Source: CAUPWF01 sp964367905
Lineage (GTDB): Bacteria; Bacillota; Clostridia; Lachnospirales; Lachnospiraceae
Assembly: GCA_964367905.1 (NCBI GenBank)
Contig: CAYIZP010000053.1
Location: 1-16,219, forward strand
Length of the DNA: 16,219 nt
Reading direction: 5' to 3'
In this document: one piece after another, positions 1 through 6,770 of the stretch
Layout: every line of letters begins with the position of its first letter
Position numbering within the stretch: position 1 is the stretch's first letter
The notes under the pieces: generated by a model
Seen by the model: only the letters and a program-made list of their open reading frames with translations
Database searches by the model: none
Told to the model about the DNA's origin: nothing
Program-made: the position numbers and the translations under genes

Positions 1-86
1 AAATTCATTAAGAAATGTCTCAGAAAGTGTCTTAAATCATGGTACCATTATAATCCTTGGTAGCCTATAAATAAAGACGAACTGGT

Positions 87-102
87 GCATCGCCTCCGAT
101 GC
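87..102 (-). terminator. Possible weak terminator after the lipoprotein gene
   Basis: A perfect 6-bp stem (GCATCG/CGATGC) with a 4-nt loop lies 18 nt past the lipoprotein stop codon. The following minus-strand sequence is only moderately T-rich (CGTCTTTATTTAT) and does not begin directly after the stem. It could end the lipoprotein transcript, but it is weaker than the other terminators in this window. Nothing else is seen in bases 1-119. Confidence 0.3.
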
Positions 103-119
103 CTCCTCTCACTACTCCA

Positions 120-1325
120 CTACTCAATCACTTCTCGTCCATATTCTCTGAAAATATCTAAAATACCCTCTGGTACATCAGAAGGATCCCCCTCTTCAAT
201 AACCTTTACATTACTGACACCACTCAATTCAGCCGGATAAGTTTCCATTATCGAACCATCATATGTACTTTCTATTTTGTCCCCAGTACTGATTGTTGGT
301 GGTAATTCGAAGTCACCACCTATTGATAATGGTTCATATGCTTGATATGTGATAGCCGTCATTTGTAAACCTGAATTTTCCGTCATAACTGCATATCCCT
401 CTAATGTAGTTTTGGTACTTTCTATTTCTGTCCCTACCGATGATTCTCCAACAGGTTGAAAAACGGCAGATACAAAATATACATCATTCACTCGAATGGT
501 AACCAAAACAGAATTATGTTCAGGGTGCATGTGAAAATCATAAGCGTAAATTTCACCATCACTAGCAGGGATAGGGAGAAATCCATCAAATGAAAAGCTA
601 CCTTCTAGAGTTGAAGTTACATTATCCTTATCATCTAGAACATAAAGATCGTCATTTCCATGAAATTGCACGGTTAACATATTATCGGTATAAGTAGTCG
701 TCATTGTAGTTGTAGATGGATCATATTCTTCTGGTATTCCAACTTGATATTCATAAAGAGAAATAAAGTCCGCTTGCCATTCTTGTTCTTGCCCTTCTAT
801 CCCCTGTATATTTTGTGAGAGTTGCTCCACCGCGCTGTTATCTCTTAGGTATGTTATCGCATTTTCCCATTCTTCATCGGCCATGTCTCTAACTTCAATA
901 TCCTCTCCATTATTATAAAAGACAATTGCTTTCTCCTCGCCCTCTTCCAAACCATCAGACCAATACATCGCTCCCCCCCTTAGAATATCCACATCAGGTA
1001 AAAACGCGTATCCATTTCCATAATAGTTATTCCCTACAAACTGCACATGTACACCATCCTCTTGGTAACTAACAAATGCATTATCGTCATGGTTTTGGTT
1101 GTCATTCAATGTCATATCAGATTCAAATTCTTCGAATTCCGCTTCTTCTCCCACTCCCTCTGAGTTCATATCTGCATCCCCATTCTCTTCTTCCTCTGCT
1201 TCTGAATCAGCATTCGCTTCTTGAATCTCTGAATTCAAGTCAACTAAGAAAGAGTTCATTGATTGACATCCAGTAAGCGATAGCCCTAAAATCACAACAA
1301 ATATAATATTACACAATCGTTTCAT
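120..1325 (-). CDS. Secreted lipoprotein of unknown function with acidic linker
   Basis: I do not recognise a family for this 401-residue protein. Residues 1-20 form a type II signal peptide: KR near the N-terminus, a hydrophobic core and the lipobox LTGC with Cys20 as lipidation site. The protein should therefore be anchored on the outer face of the membrane. Residues 32-70 are a very acidic Glu/Asp-rich linker. The rest is beta-rich in appearance, and two similar segments (GVHVQFVGN at 91-99, MLTVQFHGN at 216-224) suggest a duplicated domain. The ATG is supported by AGGAGG 7 nt upstream. A TATAAT box at 1356-1361 gives it its own promoter. It lies outside the tRNA-like repeat at 1392-1423, so it need not belong to the VTC module. 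Confidence 0.8.
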   Translation of the reverse strand: MKRLCNIIFVVILGLSLTGCQSMNSFLVDLNSEIQEANADSEAEEEENGDADMNSEGVGEEAEFEEFESDMTLNDNQNHDDNAFVSYQEDGVHVQFVGNNYYGNGYAFLPDVDILRGGAMYWSDGLEEGEEKAIVFYNNGEDIEVRDMADEEWENAITYLRDNSAVEQLSQNIQGIEGQEQEWQADFISLYEYQVGIPEEYDPSTTTMTTTYTDNMLTVQFHGNDDLYVLDDKDNVTSTLEGSFSFDGFLPIPASDGEIYAYDFHMHPEHNSVLVTIRVNDVYFVSAVFQPVGESSVGTEIESTKTTLEGYAVMTENSGLQMTAITYQAYEPLSIGGDFELPPTISTGDKIESTYDGSIMETYPAELSGVSNVKVIEEGDPSDVPEGILDIFREYGREVIE

Positions 1326-1355
1326 ATACAGTCCTCCTCGTATGAATTTAATCCA

Positions 1356-1361
1356 ATTATA
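1356..1361 (-). promoter_or_regulatory. -10 box of the lipoprotein promoter
   Basis: TATAAT on the minus strand lies about 30 nt upstream of the lipoprotein ATG, giving a leader of roughly 25 nt that includes the AGGAGG site. No convincing -35 hexamer is seen. The response-regulator operator found at 4446-4463 and 6401-6419 is absent here. Confidence 0.5.
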
Positions 1362-1391
1362 AGTGTTCCAATCTTTACAGTATCAGTATAG

Positions 1392-1423
1392 GGGATTACT
1401 ACCTTGGGTTCAAGTCCTGTTAT
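1392..1423 (+). repeat. tRNA T-arm-like direct repeat, left copy
   Basis: The segment begins GGGATT and ends GGTTCAAGTCCTGTTAT (1407-1423). The GGTTCAAGTCC core looks like the T-arm of a tRNA read on the plus strand, but no other tRNA arms, acceptor stem or CCA are present. The right copy at 6549-6583 shares both ends with a 3-nt length difference in the middle. It may be a tRNA relic, one end of an insertion, or a small dispersed repeat. Confidence 0.5.
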
Positions 1424-1438
1424 TTTACGAAAGCAGGA

Positions 1439-2947
1439 TCACCGCCTTGGGCGATTTCCATTTTGATGATTATTCGACGGCATCATTTCTCCGTCTTTGG
1501 GGTTGCCCGTAGTATTAGTCGATATCTCATTTCCATTTTCGTCAGTTACACTGCCACCAGAAATACTATAGGTTCCAGTAACATCTATATTGCCATCGCC
1601 TCCAGAGTAGATTGCATCTACATTAACGATAATATCTCCACCCTCGATAAGCAAGTCGCCATTCGAGTCGATGCCATCGCCCATACATTTAAGATAGATT
1701 GTTCCACCAGTAAACTTCACAAAACCAGTATCACTATTTGCGTTGACAGCATCATCTAAAACCGAAACATTTATGTCGCCACCGTTGATTGTGACAGTTT
1801 CTCCCTCGATGCCCTCATAACCGTTTTGTACTAATATTTCGCCATCATTTATCACTAAGTCTGTATCAGCGTGTAGTGCGTCATCACCCGATAGTATGTC
1901 AAAATCACCTCCGTTTATAGTCAGAACACCGTTTGCATGAACAGTGTCTTCATAAGAATTCAGTACAAAAACACCCGTATTTATCGTAATATTTCCCCCT
2001 TTTAGCGAACGCATGCTATCTTCAAGCAAATCAGTCGCAGAGTCTATATTACCTGAACCTTCTCCCCTCGTGATTTCGTTCAGCACCTCAACAAACCCAC
2101 CACCTGTTGTAATATTAAAATCACCACTATCTATTTGCAGCGTCTGTTCTGCGGCTATTCCATCATGTTGTGCGTGAATCACAAAATTTCCACTTGTGAT
2201 GATAAGATTTCCCTTTTCGAAATCCTCATCATTCGACGCTCTAATTCCATCCTTGCCAGAGGTAATATCTATGTTCGCATTATCTATTGCAAGTAAATCC
2301 TTACCTTCTATCCCATGTTCTACTGCACTCACAGTAATGGTCACATTTTCAATTATAAGGTCATCACGGCTATTGATTCCATCTTGATAAAGCGTCGCAA
2401 CATCCAAACTTCCATCACCAGTTATAACCGTATCTGCTTTAGAATAAAGAGCCGCAGATGGAAATTCCGTGTCGGTTGTAGTAATTGCACCTTGTGTCAC
2501 AGTGTTTTCACCTTCAATCACAATAACCACATCTTTCGCTTCGATAATATTGATTGGTGTACCTGTTTCACTCGTGATATTCGCATTGTTTAGGACAAGG
2601 TAAACAACTCCTTCATCCGTATCTTTATTTACATTGACAGTGATCGTACTACTTGTATAATCTCCTGTAAATTCATAAGTTCCACTTTGCGTGATTAAAA
2701 TCTCCTCACCATCAGAAAACGTTATACCTTCGTCTAAATCTTTTGTATAGTCATCGTCTGGCATAGTAATATCTTCGACTGTCGATGTAGATTCTTCTTC
2801 TACAACACTCTCTGTGTTTTCATCTGTACCCTCTTGTTCCGGAACTGTTTCTGTCAATATAGAGGACTTATCTGCATCCTCATTTGTAGAACAACCAGCC
2901 AGAACAAGCATTGAAATTGCTATGAAAATAGCCATATATTTTTTCAT
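1439..2947 (-). CDS. Cthe_2159-like beta-helical carbohydrate-binding surface lipoprotein
   Basis: This 502-residue lipoprotein resembles the Cthe_2159 / carbohydrate-binding-domain family of Clostridia, whose C. thermocellum founder is a beta-helix protein reported to bind acidic and cellulosic polysaccharides. A lipobox LAGC (Cys19) is followed by an acidic Ser/Thr/Glu linker to about residue 65. After that come many degenerate repeats of about 20 residues built on DGI / NGG-D-I / ITSG-type turns (DGIRASND, DDALHAD, DDAVNANSD, GDGIDSNGD), as expected for a right-handed beta-helix with Asp-rich, possibly calcium-binding turns. An ATG at 2953 also exists but is only 2 nt from AGGAGG; the ATG at 2947 has an 8-nt spacing and is preferred. 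The SD overlaps the stop of the upstream DUF4956 gene, so the two are co-translated. No terminator is seen after the gene. The ligand cannot be told from sequence. Confidence 0.85.
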   Translation of the reverse strand: MKKYMAIFIAISMLVLAGCSTNEDADKSSILTETVPEQEGTDENTESVVEEESTSTVEDITMPDDDYTKDLDEGITFSDGEEILITQSGTYEFTGDYTSSTITVNVNKDTDEGVVYLVLNNANITSETGTPINIIEAKDVVIVIEGENTVTQGAITTTDTEFPSAALYSKADTVITGDGSLDVATLYQDGINSRDDLIIENVTITVSAVEHGIEGKDLLAIDNANIDITSGKDGIRASNDEDFEKGNLIITSGNFVIHAQHDGIAAEQTLQIDSGDFNITTGGGFVEVLNEITRGEGSGNIDSATDLLEDSMRSLKGGNITINTGVFVLNSYEDTVHANGVLTINGGDFDILSGDDALHADTDLVINDGEILVQNGYEGIEGETVTINGGDINVSVLDDAVNANSDTGFVKFTGGTIYLKCMGDGIDSNGDLLIEGGDIIVNVDAIYSGGDGNIDVTGTYSISGGSVTDENGNEISTNTTGNPKDGEMMPSNNHQNGNRPRR

Positions 2948-2959
2948 ACTCATGACCTC

Positions 2960-3652
2960 CTAAAGTCCATTTACAAATAACTCCTGTTTTCCAATAATTA
3001 TCTCAAGATTACCATTTCGACATCTGAGCTCATCGATAAATTGTTTTTCATGGTTTACATCATGAAGTTCTATTTCGTAACTTAGCTTAAACAAGCTTCC
3101 CATATTTGTGGTTTTTGCAGATATTAATTTTGCTTCTTTCGTGAATTTCTTAAAAATATCATCAAAAACATTTGTATAATTTAAGTTTTCAGGAATTGTG
3201 ATTTGAAGTGTGCGACTTACGTTATTTTTTTCTTCACCAAAGTTTGTGATATTTAGAAGATATGCAAACAAACATGCGATAACAGAAAATATTACTGCAA
3301 AACCGATATACCCCATACCAACAGTAAGCCCAGTACACATAGCTGTAAAGATTGCAACAATTTCTTTCGCAGTGCCTGGAACAGAACGGAACCTTACAAG
3401 GCTAAACGCTCCTGCTACTGCAACACCGGCACCGATGTTTCCATTTACCATAATAATTACCATTGCCACTGCAAGTGGAAGTAGGGCAATTGTTACCACA
3501 AAACTCTTTGTACTTTTTGTTTTTAGTGCATACATCTTAGCCATAAGCACACCTAAGACGATTGTAACTACCATACAGATTAGAAAATCTGCGAAACTTA
3601 TATTCATTGTATCAGTTACATTAAAAATACTGCCAAAAATTTCATTAACCAT
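2960..3652 (-). CDS. DUF4956 polytopic membrane protein
   Basis: The 230-residue protein has hydrophobic segments at roughly 19-40, 49-70, 98-112 and 114-134 and a soluble C-terminal domain from about 145. The block SLVRFRSVPGTAKE (84-97) is the recognisable signature of DUF4956. In Clostridia this family is commonly encoded beside VTC-domain and carbohydrate-binding-domain genes, as here. Its biochemical role is not established. By analogy with yeast VTC, where a cytoplasmic polymerase is coupled to a membrane domain, it may be the membrane partner of the VTC protein, which is an inference. The start overlaps the VTC stop by 8 nt and its SD is weak, which suggests translational coupling. Confidence 0.88.
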   Translation of the reverse strand: MVNEIFGSIFNVTDTMNISFADFLICMVVTIVLGVLMAKMYALKTKSTKSFVVTIALLPLAVAMVIIMVNGNIGAGVAVAGAFSLVRFRSVPGTAKEIVAIFTAMCTGLTVGMGYIGFAVIFSVIACLFAYLLNITNFGEEKNNVSRTLQITIPENLNYTNVFDDIFKKFTKEAKLISAKTTNMGSLFKLSYEIELHDVNHEKQFIDELRCRNGNLEIIIGKQELFVNGL

Positions 3653-4400
3653 TTAAATCACTATTCCTTCCAGATGTTTTCAAACTTGCCTTACCTAAAC
3701 TACTCACAAACTGCGGCATAAAATATGTCTGATATGCCATTCCATATTTGGAAAAGGAAGTCTTATAGATATGATTTTCGCTTATAAAATCTAAAAACCA
3801 ATTCGGAAGTCCCATTACCGTTTTTACTTCAAGCACTACAGAATCGCTCGATAAAACTTCCATATCATTCTCACTGCTATAAAGCGACACATTACTGTTC
3901 CTCGCCATTATGTTAAAATCGAAGGTCAACCTAAAGTTCTCATCAATGGTAGAAAAAAATGCTTCTCTTTCGTAAGAAAGATACACTTTCGGTTTTATCT
4001 CATCATAACTTTTCTTAAAATATTCGATTTCGCTAAGTATTTGCGACTGTTCTACTGTACCTGCATCACTATACATGTAAGCAAACACCTTACTTTGCTC
4101 AGAATAAACCCTTCTTTTATAGACCACTCCATTAAACTTTTTCTTTAGTTCTATAAAAGCAGTGGTTTCTTCGCTGGGCTCCCCGTAACAACGAACCCTA
4201 AGTTTTTCTTTGTACTTTGGCTTTTCCAAAGAACGTCTGATAATCCTGTAATCTTCAGTGTCAAAGTAGATGTTAGAGATTTTATGCCTACCATAGCCGT
4301 CAAGCATCATATCGGATGGCATTTGCTCTAGAAGCATTTCGTACTGCATGGTGGTTAAAATATATTTAAGTTCATACCTCTTAAAATTGGTTTGTGTCAT
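3645..4400 (-). CDS. VTC-domain (triphosphate tunnel) polyphosphate-polymerase-like protein
   Basis: This 251-residue soluble protein looks like a stand-alone VTC domain, the triphosphate-tunnel fold that in yeast Vtc4 makes polyphosphate from ATP. Typical tunnel-lining motifs are present: FKRYELKYIL (6-15), the basic strand KEKLRVR (64-70), the lysine-rich ELKKKFNGVVYKRR (84-97), YLSYERE (140-146), RLTFDF (157-162), VLEVK (189-193) with an acidic metal-binding-type Glu191, and SKYG (217-220). No SPX domain or membrane segment is present. An AAGGAG site lies about 9 nt before the ATG, and a TATAAT box at 4431-4436 just below a putative response-regulator operator gives a leader of about 24 nt. 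It begins a VTC-DUF4956-lipoprotein operon. Substrate and product are inferred from family only; bacterial members may make something other than polyphosphate. Confidence 0.88.
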   Translation of the reverse strand: MTQTNFKRYELKYILTTMQYEMLLEQMPSDMMLDGYGRHKISNIYFDTEDYRIIRRSLEKPKYKEKLRVRCYGEPSEETTAFIELKKKFNGVVYKRRVYSEQSKVFAYMYSDAGTVEQSQILSEIEYFKKSYDEIKPKVYLSYEREAFFSTIDENFRLTFDFNIMARNSNVSLYSSENDMEVLSSDSVVLEVKTVMGLPNWFLDFISENHIYKTSFSKYGMAYQTYFMPQFVSSLGKASLKTSGRNSDLNG

Positions 4401-4430
4401 TTTATACTGCTCCTTTTTATTTGTAAATCC

Positions 4431-4463
4431 ATTATATTTTCTTAACCTTAAACTTACTTAAAA
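4431..4463 (-). promoter_or_regulatory. Promoter and putative response-regulator operator of the VTC operon
   Basis: On the minus strand TATAAT (4431-4436) is preceded after 9 nt by TTTTAAGTAAGTTTAAGG (4446-4463). The latter holds two TTTAAG half-sites about 10 bp apart, a layout typical of OmpR/PhoB-family direct-repeat sites. It covers the place where a -35 box would lie, and no TTGACA-like hexamer is present, as in activator-dependent promoters. A further CCTTAAG lies at 4475-4481. Almost the same sequence stands before the response-regulator gene at 6401-6419. Confidence 0.65.
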
Positions 4464-4484
4464 TCTAAAATCAACTTAAGGATT

Positions 4485-5687
4485 TCATATAAAAATTACA
4501 GTTATTATGGTTTCTTTTCCTGTTTTGCTCTCTGCAGTTATTTTAGCCCCATGTAAATCACAGATACTTTTTGCAATAGAAAGACCAATCCCATAGCCTT
4601 TTGCTCCGTTGTTTCTTGATTTATCTGCACGATAAAATCTCTCAAACCAGTAGTTGTGTATTCCAATCTCAACTTCTTCGCATTTGTTTTTTATCACAAA
4701 TATTTTTTTCCGTCCTAATCCACTTAGAGAAATATCAAGCTCTGTATTTGACAGAGAATATTTTATTGCATTTTCTGTTAGAATTGCAATTACATTTCTT
4801 ATTTGAGCTTCGTCACCATTGTAAGAAATGTTTTGCTCTATATCTGATCGTAAATCAAGCTCAGCATTTTTAATCTTAGAAGAAAACTCATTTACTGTAT
4901 CAGCTATCGCATCAGAAAGCGAAAAGTCTGTTTTGATTATTTCGACTTTTTCATCAAGTTTTGTTAGTGAGACTAAGTTTTCAACGAGGCTATCAAGCCT
5001 TGAAATTTGTGTTTTTATACTATCTGTCCACTCATCCTCTCCATGATCTATTTCAATTACATCACAATCTGCTTTGATGATTGCAAGTGGAGTTTTGAAC
5101 TCATGGCTGACATTTGTAATAAAAGCTTTTTGCCTCTCAAAACTATCAACTATAGGGGAAACAGCCTTTTTTGATAATATAACTGCTAAAATAAATATTG
5201 ACATAATCGCACCGATTAGAATGAATATAGAATAATACATATAGACTTCAAACCCCATTAAATCTTCTTCTATATCCAGAAAGAAATATGTGTATCCCAT
5301 CAGATTTTCAGTTTTCATATACCTGAAATTATCAATCGTTCCACTGTTCTCTCCACTTTGCTTTACAATTGCAATATATTCTACAACTTCATCTGATGAA
5401 ATATAGCTTATATTTCGTGTGTCTATATGATCAATTTCACCGTTTACATCAGAGTGAGCAGTGAAAAATCTTGTTGTAAATGCAATCTCTTTTGGAAATG
5501 GTGAACGCTCCACTAGTGGCTCGCCTGTTTTCAAATTTCCTTCTATCAGCAAATTTAATATTTCATCAGAACGCTCGATAATTGATGAATAGTTTACAAT
5601 GTTTATTAAAATAGCAATAAGTAGCATTACAACTACACTTATGAAAGTAGTAAGTATTATAAATTTTCTTTGTAGTTTTTTTAGCAT
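4485..5687 (-). CDS. Sensor histidine kinase of a two-component system
   Basis: This 400-residue membrane kinase has TM1 at about 9-31, an extracellular sensor region of about 115 residues (32-149), TM2 at about 151-172, then a dimerisation/phosphoacceptor domain with SHEFKTP (194-200, His195) and an HATPase domain. The N-box is ENAIKYS (305-311), followed by WFERFYRADKSRN (347-359) and the glycine box GAKGYGIGLSIAK (361-373). A classic DxGxG G1 box is not obvious, which fits a kinase subgroup with the RFYRADKSR signature. The sensor region has no family I recognise. The ATG lies 6 nt after GGAGG inside the end of the regulator gene, so the two are translated together. Its gene is followed by the VTC operon, which it probably controls through its partner. 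Confidence 0.93.
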   Translation of the reverse strand: MLKKLQRKFIILTTFISVVVMLLIAILINIVNYSSIIERSDEILNLLIEGNLKTGEPLVERSPFPKEIAFTTRFFTAHSDVNGEIDHIDTRNISYISSDEVVEYIAIVKQSGENSGTIDNFRYMKTENLMGYTYFFLDIEEDLMGFEVYMYYSIFILIGAIMSIFILAVILSKKAVSPIVDSFERQKAFITNVSHEFKTPLAIIKADCDVIEIDHGEDEWTDSIKTQISRLDSLVENLVSLTKLDEKVEIIKTDFSLSDAIADTVNEFSSKIKNAELDLRSDIEQNISYNGDEAQIRNVIAILTENAIKYSLSNTELDISLSGLGRKKIFVIKNKCEEVEIGIHNYWFERFYRADKSRNNGAKGYGIGLSIAKSICDLHGAKITAESKTGKETIITVIFI

Positions 5688-5688
5688 G

Positions 5689-6357
5689 TCACACCTCCAA
5701 AGAATATCCAGTGTTTCGTGTAGCTTTGATTTTCACATCACTTTCAAGCAGTATCAACTTTTTTCTAAGGTATGAAATATATACCCACACCACACTTATT
5801 TCAGTATCACTAGCATAACCCCATATTTTTTCCATAAAACGTTCTGTTGAGATAATATGTCCTTTGTTGATCATAAGCATTTCCATCATTTGAAACTCTT
5901 TACTTGCCAGCTTAAATGAATTTTGGTCGGTATATAATTCAAAGGTTTTTCGGTTTAAGCTTACATTACCAACAGTTAAAATCGATGAACTACTATCACT
6001 TACCGTTCTTGTCATTGCACGAAGTCTTGCAAGAAGCTCCTTGGTATCAAATGGCTTTGTAAGATAATCATTTGCCCCTAAATCAAGCCCCGTTACTTTA
6101 TCGTCCACTTGAGATTTTGCAGTCAGCATAATAATCGGAACCAGATTACCTTTTTCACGAACTTTTTTAAGCACGGTAAGTCCATCCAACTTTGGCATCA
6201 TAATATCCAAAATCACTGCATCATAATTTTCAGCAGCTAAAAATGAAAGCGCTTCTTCACCATCATAAACCGCATCAACTGAGTAGTTATAGTGTTTAAG
6301 TATTTTAGAAAGAGCATTGGATAGCTCTTTTTCATCTTCACATAGTAATATTCTCAT
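5689..6357 (-). CDS. OmpR-family response regulator
   Basis: This 222-residue DNA-binding response regulator has a receiver domain with acidic pocket E7-D8, phosphoacceptor Asp51 (VILDIMMP), Thr79 and Lys101 (KPF), and a C-terminal winged-helix domain ending in RNTGYSLEV. An upstream in-frame ATG at 6387 exists but lies upstream of the -10 box (6376-6381) and has no ribosome binding site. The ATG at 6357 follows AGAGGTG at a proper distance, so it is chosen; the mRNA leader would be only about 12 nt. The kinase gene begins 1 nt past its stop codon. A direct-repeat operator at 6401-6419 suggests autoregulation, and the same site before the VTC gene suggests that operon as its target. Confidence 0.95.
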   Translation of the reverse strand: MRILLCEDEKELSNALSKILKHYNYSVDAVYDGEEALSFLAAENYDAVILDIMMPKLDGLTVLKKVREKGNLVPIIMLTAKSQVDDKVTGLDLGANDYLTKPFDTKELLARLRAMTRTVSDSSSSILTVGNVSLNRKTFELYTDQNSFKLASKEFQMMEMLMINKGHIISTERFMEKIWGYASDTEISVVWVYISYLRKKLILLESDVKIKATRNTGYSLEV

Positions 6358-6375
6358 AATTTCACCTCTTGTTTC

Positions 6376-6419
6376 ATTATAACACATACTATCACATCAA
6401 CCTTAAACTTACTTTAAAA
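6376..6419 (-). promoter_or_regulatory. Promoter and putative autoregulatory operator of the two-component operon
   Basis: On the minus strand a TATAAT box (6376-6381) is preceded after 19 nt by TTTTAAAGTAAGTTTAAGG (6401-6419). Read on the plus strand it shares AACCTTAAACTTACTT exactly with the VTC promoter region (4444-4459 and 6399-6414). The half-sites TTTAAAG and TTTAAGG are 11 bp apart, as in OmpR/PhoB-type sites. The distance to the -10 is exactly 10 bp longer than at the VTC promoter, so the site stays on the same face of the helix. Confidence 0.65.
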
Positions 6420-6491
6420 GGTTTATCTTATTGCTTTCCACTTTAACTCCATTTCGATAAAGTAGATTTTGTAATCGTATCAAATTCACTA

Positions 6492-6524
6492 CGAAATAAA
6501 AACCACCTACCGAAGTAAGTGGTT
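6492..6524 (-). terminator. Intrinsic terminator with UUCG loop
   Basis: The minus strand reads AACCACTTAC-TTCG-GTAGGTGGTT, a 10-bp stem (one G-U pair) closed by a stable UUCG tetraloop, then TTTTTATTT. It lies downstream of the tRNA-Leu terminator and seems to be a second, insulating stop or the end of a lost transcription unit. It protects the two-component operon from read-through. Confidence 0.85.
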
Positions 6525-6548
6525 GACTGTCAATATTTAATCAAAAAA

Positions 6549-6583
6549 GGGATTGTTATACCCTCAGGTTCAAGTCCTATTAT
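6549..6583 (+). repeat. tRNA T-arm-like direct repeat, right copy
   Basis: It begins GGGATT and ends GGTTCAAGTCCTATTAT (6567-6583), matching the left copy at 1392-1423 at 16 of 17 positions in the 3' part. It lies between two terminators and has no tRNA body around it. The two copies are about 5.16 kb apart in the same orientation and bracket the two-component/VTC/DUF4956/lipoprotein block. Confidence 0.5.
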
Positions 6584-6588
6584 GCATT

Positions 6589-6616
6589 AAAAAAACCCAT
6601 ACCTGCGGTATGAGTT
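6589..6616 (-). terminator. Intrinsic terminator after tRNA-Leu
   Basis: The minus strand reads AACTCATACC-GCA-GGTATGGGTT, a 10-bp stem with one G-U pair, followed by an uninterrupted T-run (A 6589-6595 on the plus strand). It lies 9 nt beyond the tRNA-Leu 3' end and should end both the tRNA and any rplT read-through transcript. Confidence 0.9.
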
Positions 6617-6625
6617 CTTTTTGAA

Positions 6626-6710
6626 TGCAGGAGATGGGACTTGAACCCACACAAGCGCATTGCTTACAAGATCCTTAGTCTTGCTCGTCTGCCAGTTCCG
6701 ACACTCCTGC
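6626..6710 (-). tRNA. tRNA-Leu (anticodon AAG)
   Basis: This 85-nt class II tRNA has acceptor stem GCAGGAG/CTCCTGC, discriminator A at 6626, D-arm with GGAACTGGCAGAC, anticodon stem CAAGA/TCTTG around loop CTAAGGA (anticodon AAG), a long variable arm and T-arm GTGGGTTCAAGTCCCAT. CCA is not encoded. It follows rplT by about 50 nt and may be cotranscribed with the ribosomal operon or use the weak promoter at 6743-6770. Confidence 0.95.
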
Positions 6711-6717
6711 TTATCCA

Positions 6718-6738
6718 AAGGGGATATTGCATCCCCTT
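6718..6738 (-). other. Hairpin between rplT and tRNA-Leu without a T-run
   Basis: A perfect 8-bp stem AAGGGGAT/ATCCCCTT with a 5-nt loop is followed by TTGGATAAGC on the minus strand, not by a T-tract. It is more likely an mRNA 3' end stabiliser or a processing site between rplT and the tRNA than a terminator. Confidence 0.45.
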
Positions 6739-6742
6739 ATTG

Positions 6743-6770
6743 ATTATATGATATTTTTAGACTATGCTAA
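6743..6770 (-). promoter_or_regulatory. Possible promoter for tRNA-Leu
   Basis: On the minus strand TTAGCA (6765-6770) and TATAAT (6743-6748) are 16 nt apart, overlapping the rplT stop codon and ending about 30 nt before the tRNA. The -10 is consensus and the -35 matches 4 of 6 positions. AT-rich sequence makes chance matches likely. Confidence 0.35.

Noticed and set aside
6358..6387. Ten-residue N-terminal extension of the response regulator starting at ATG 6387
   Set aside because: The codons overlap the TATAAT box at 6376-6381, so that ATG lies upstream of the transcript start. The ATG at 6357 has a good SD.
1392..6583. Integrative element or prophage between the tRNA-like repeats
   Set aside because: No integrase, transposase, relaxase or phage gene is present. 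The repeats are kept only as possible recombination traces.
6718..6738. Terminator between rplT and tRNA-Leu
   Set aside because: The stem is good, but the bases after it are TTGGATAAGC, with no T-run.
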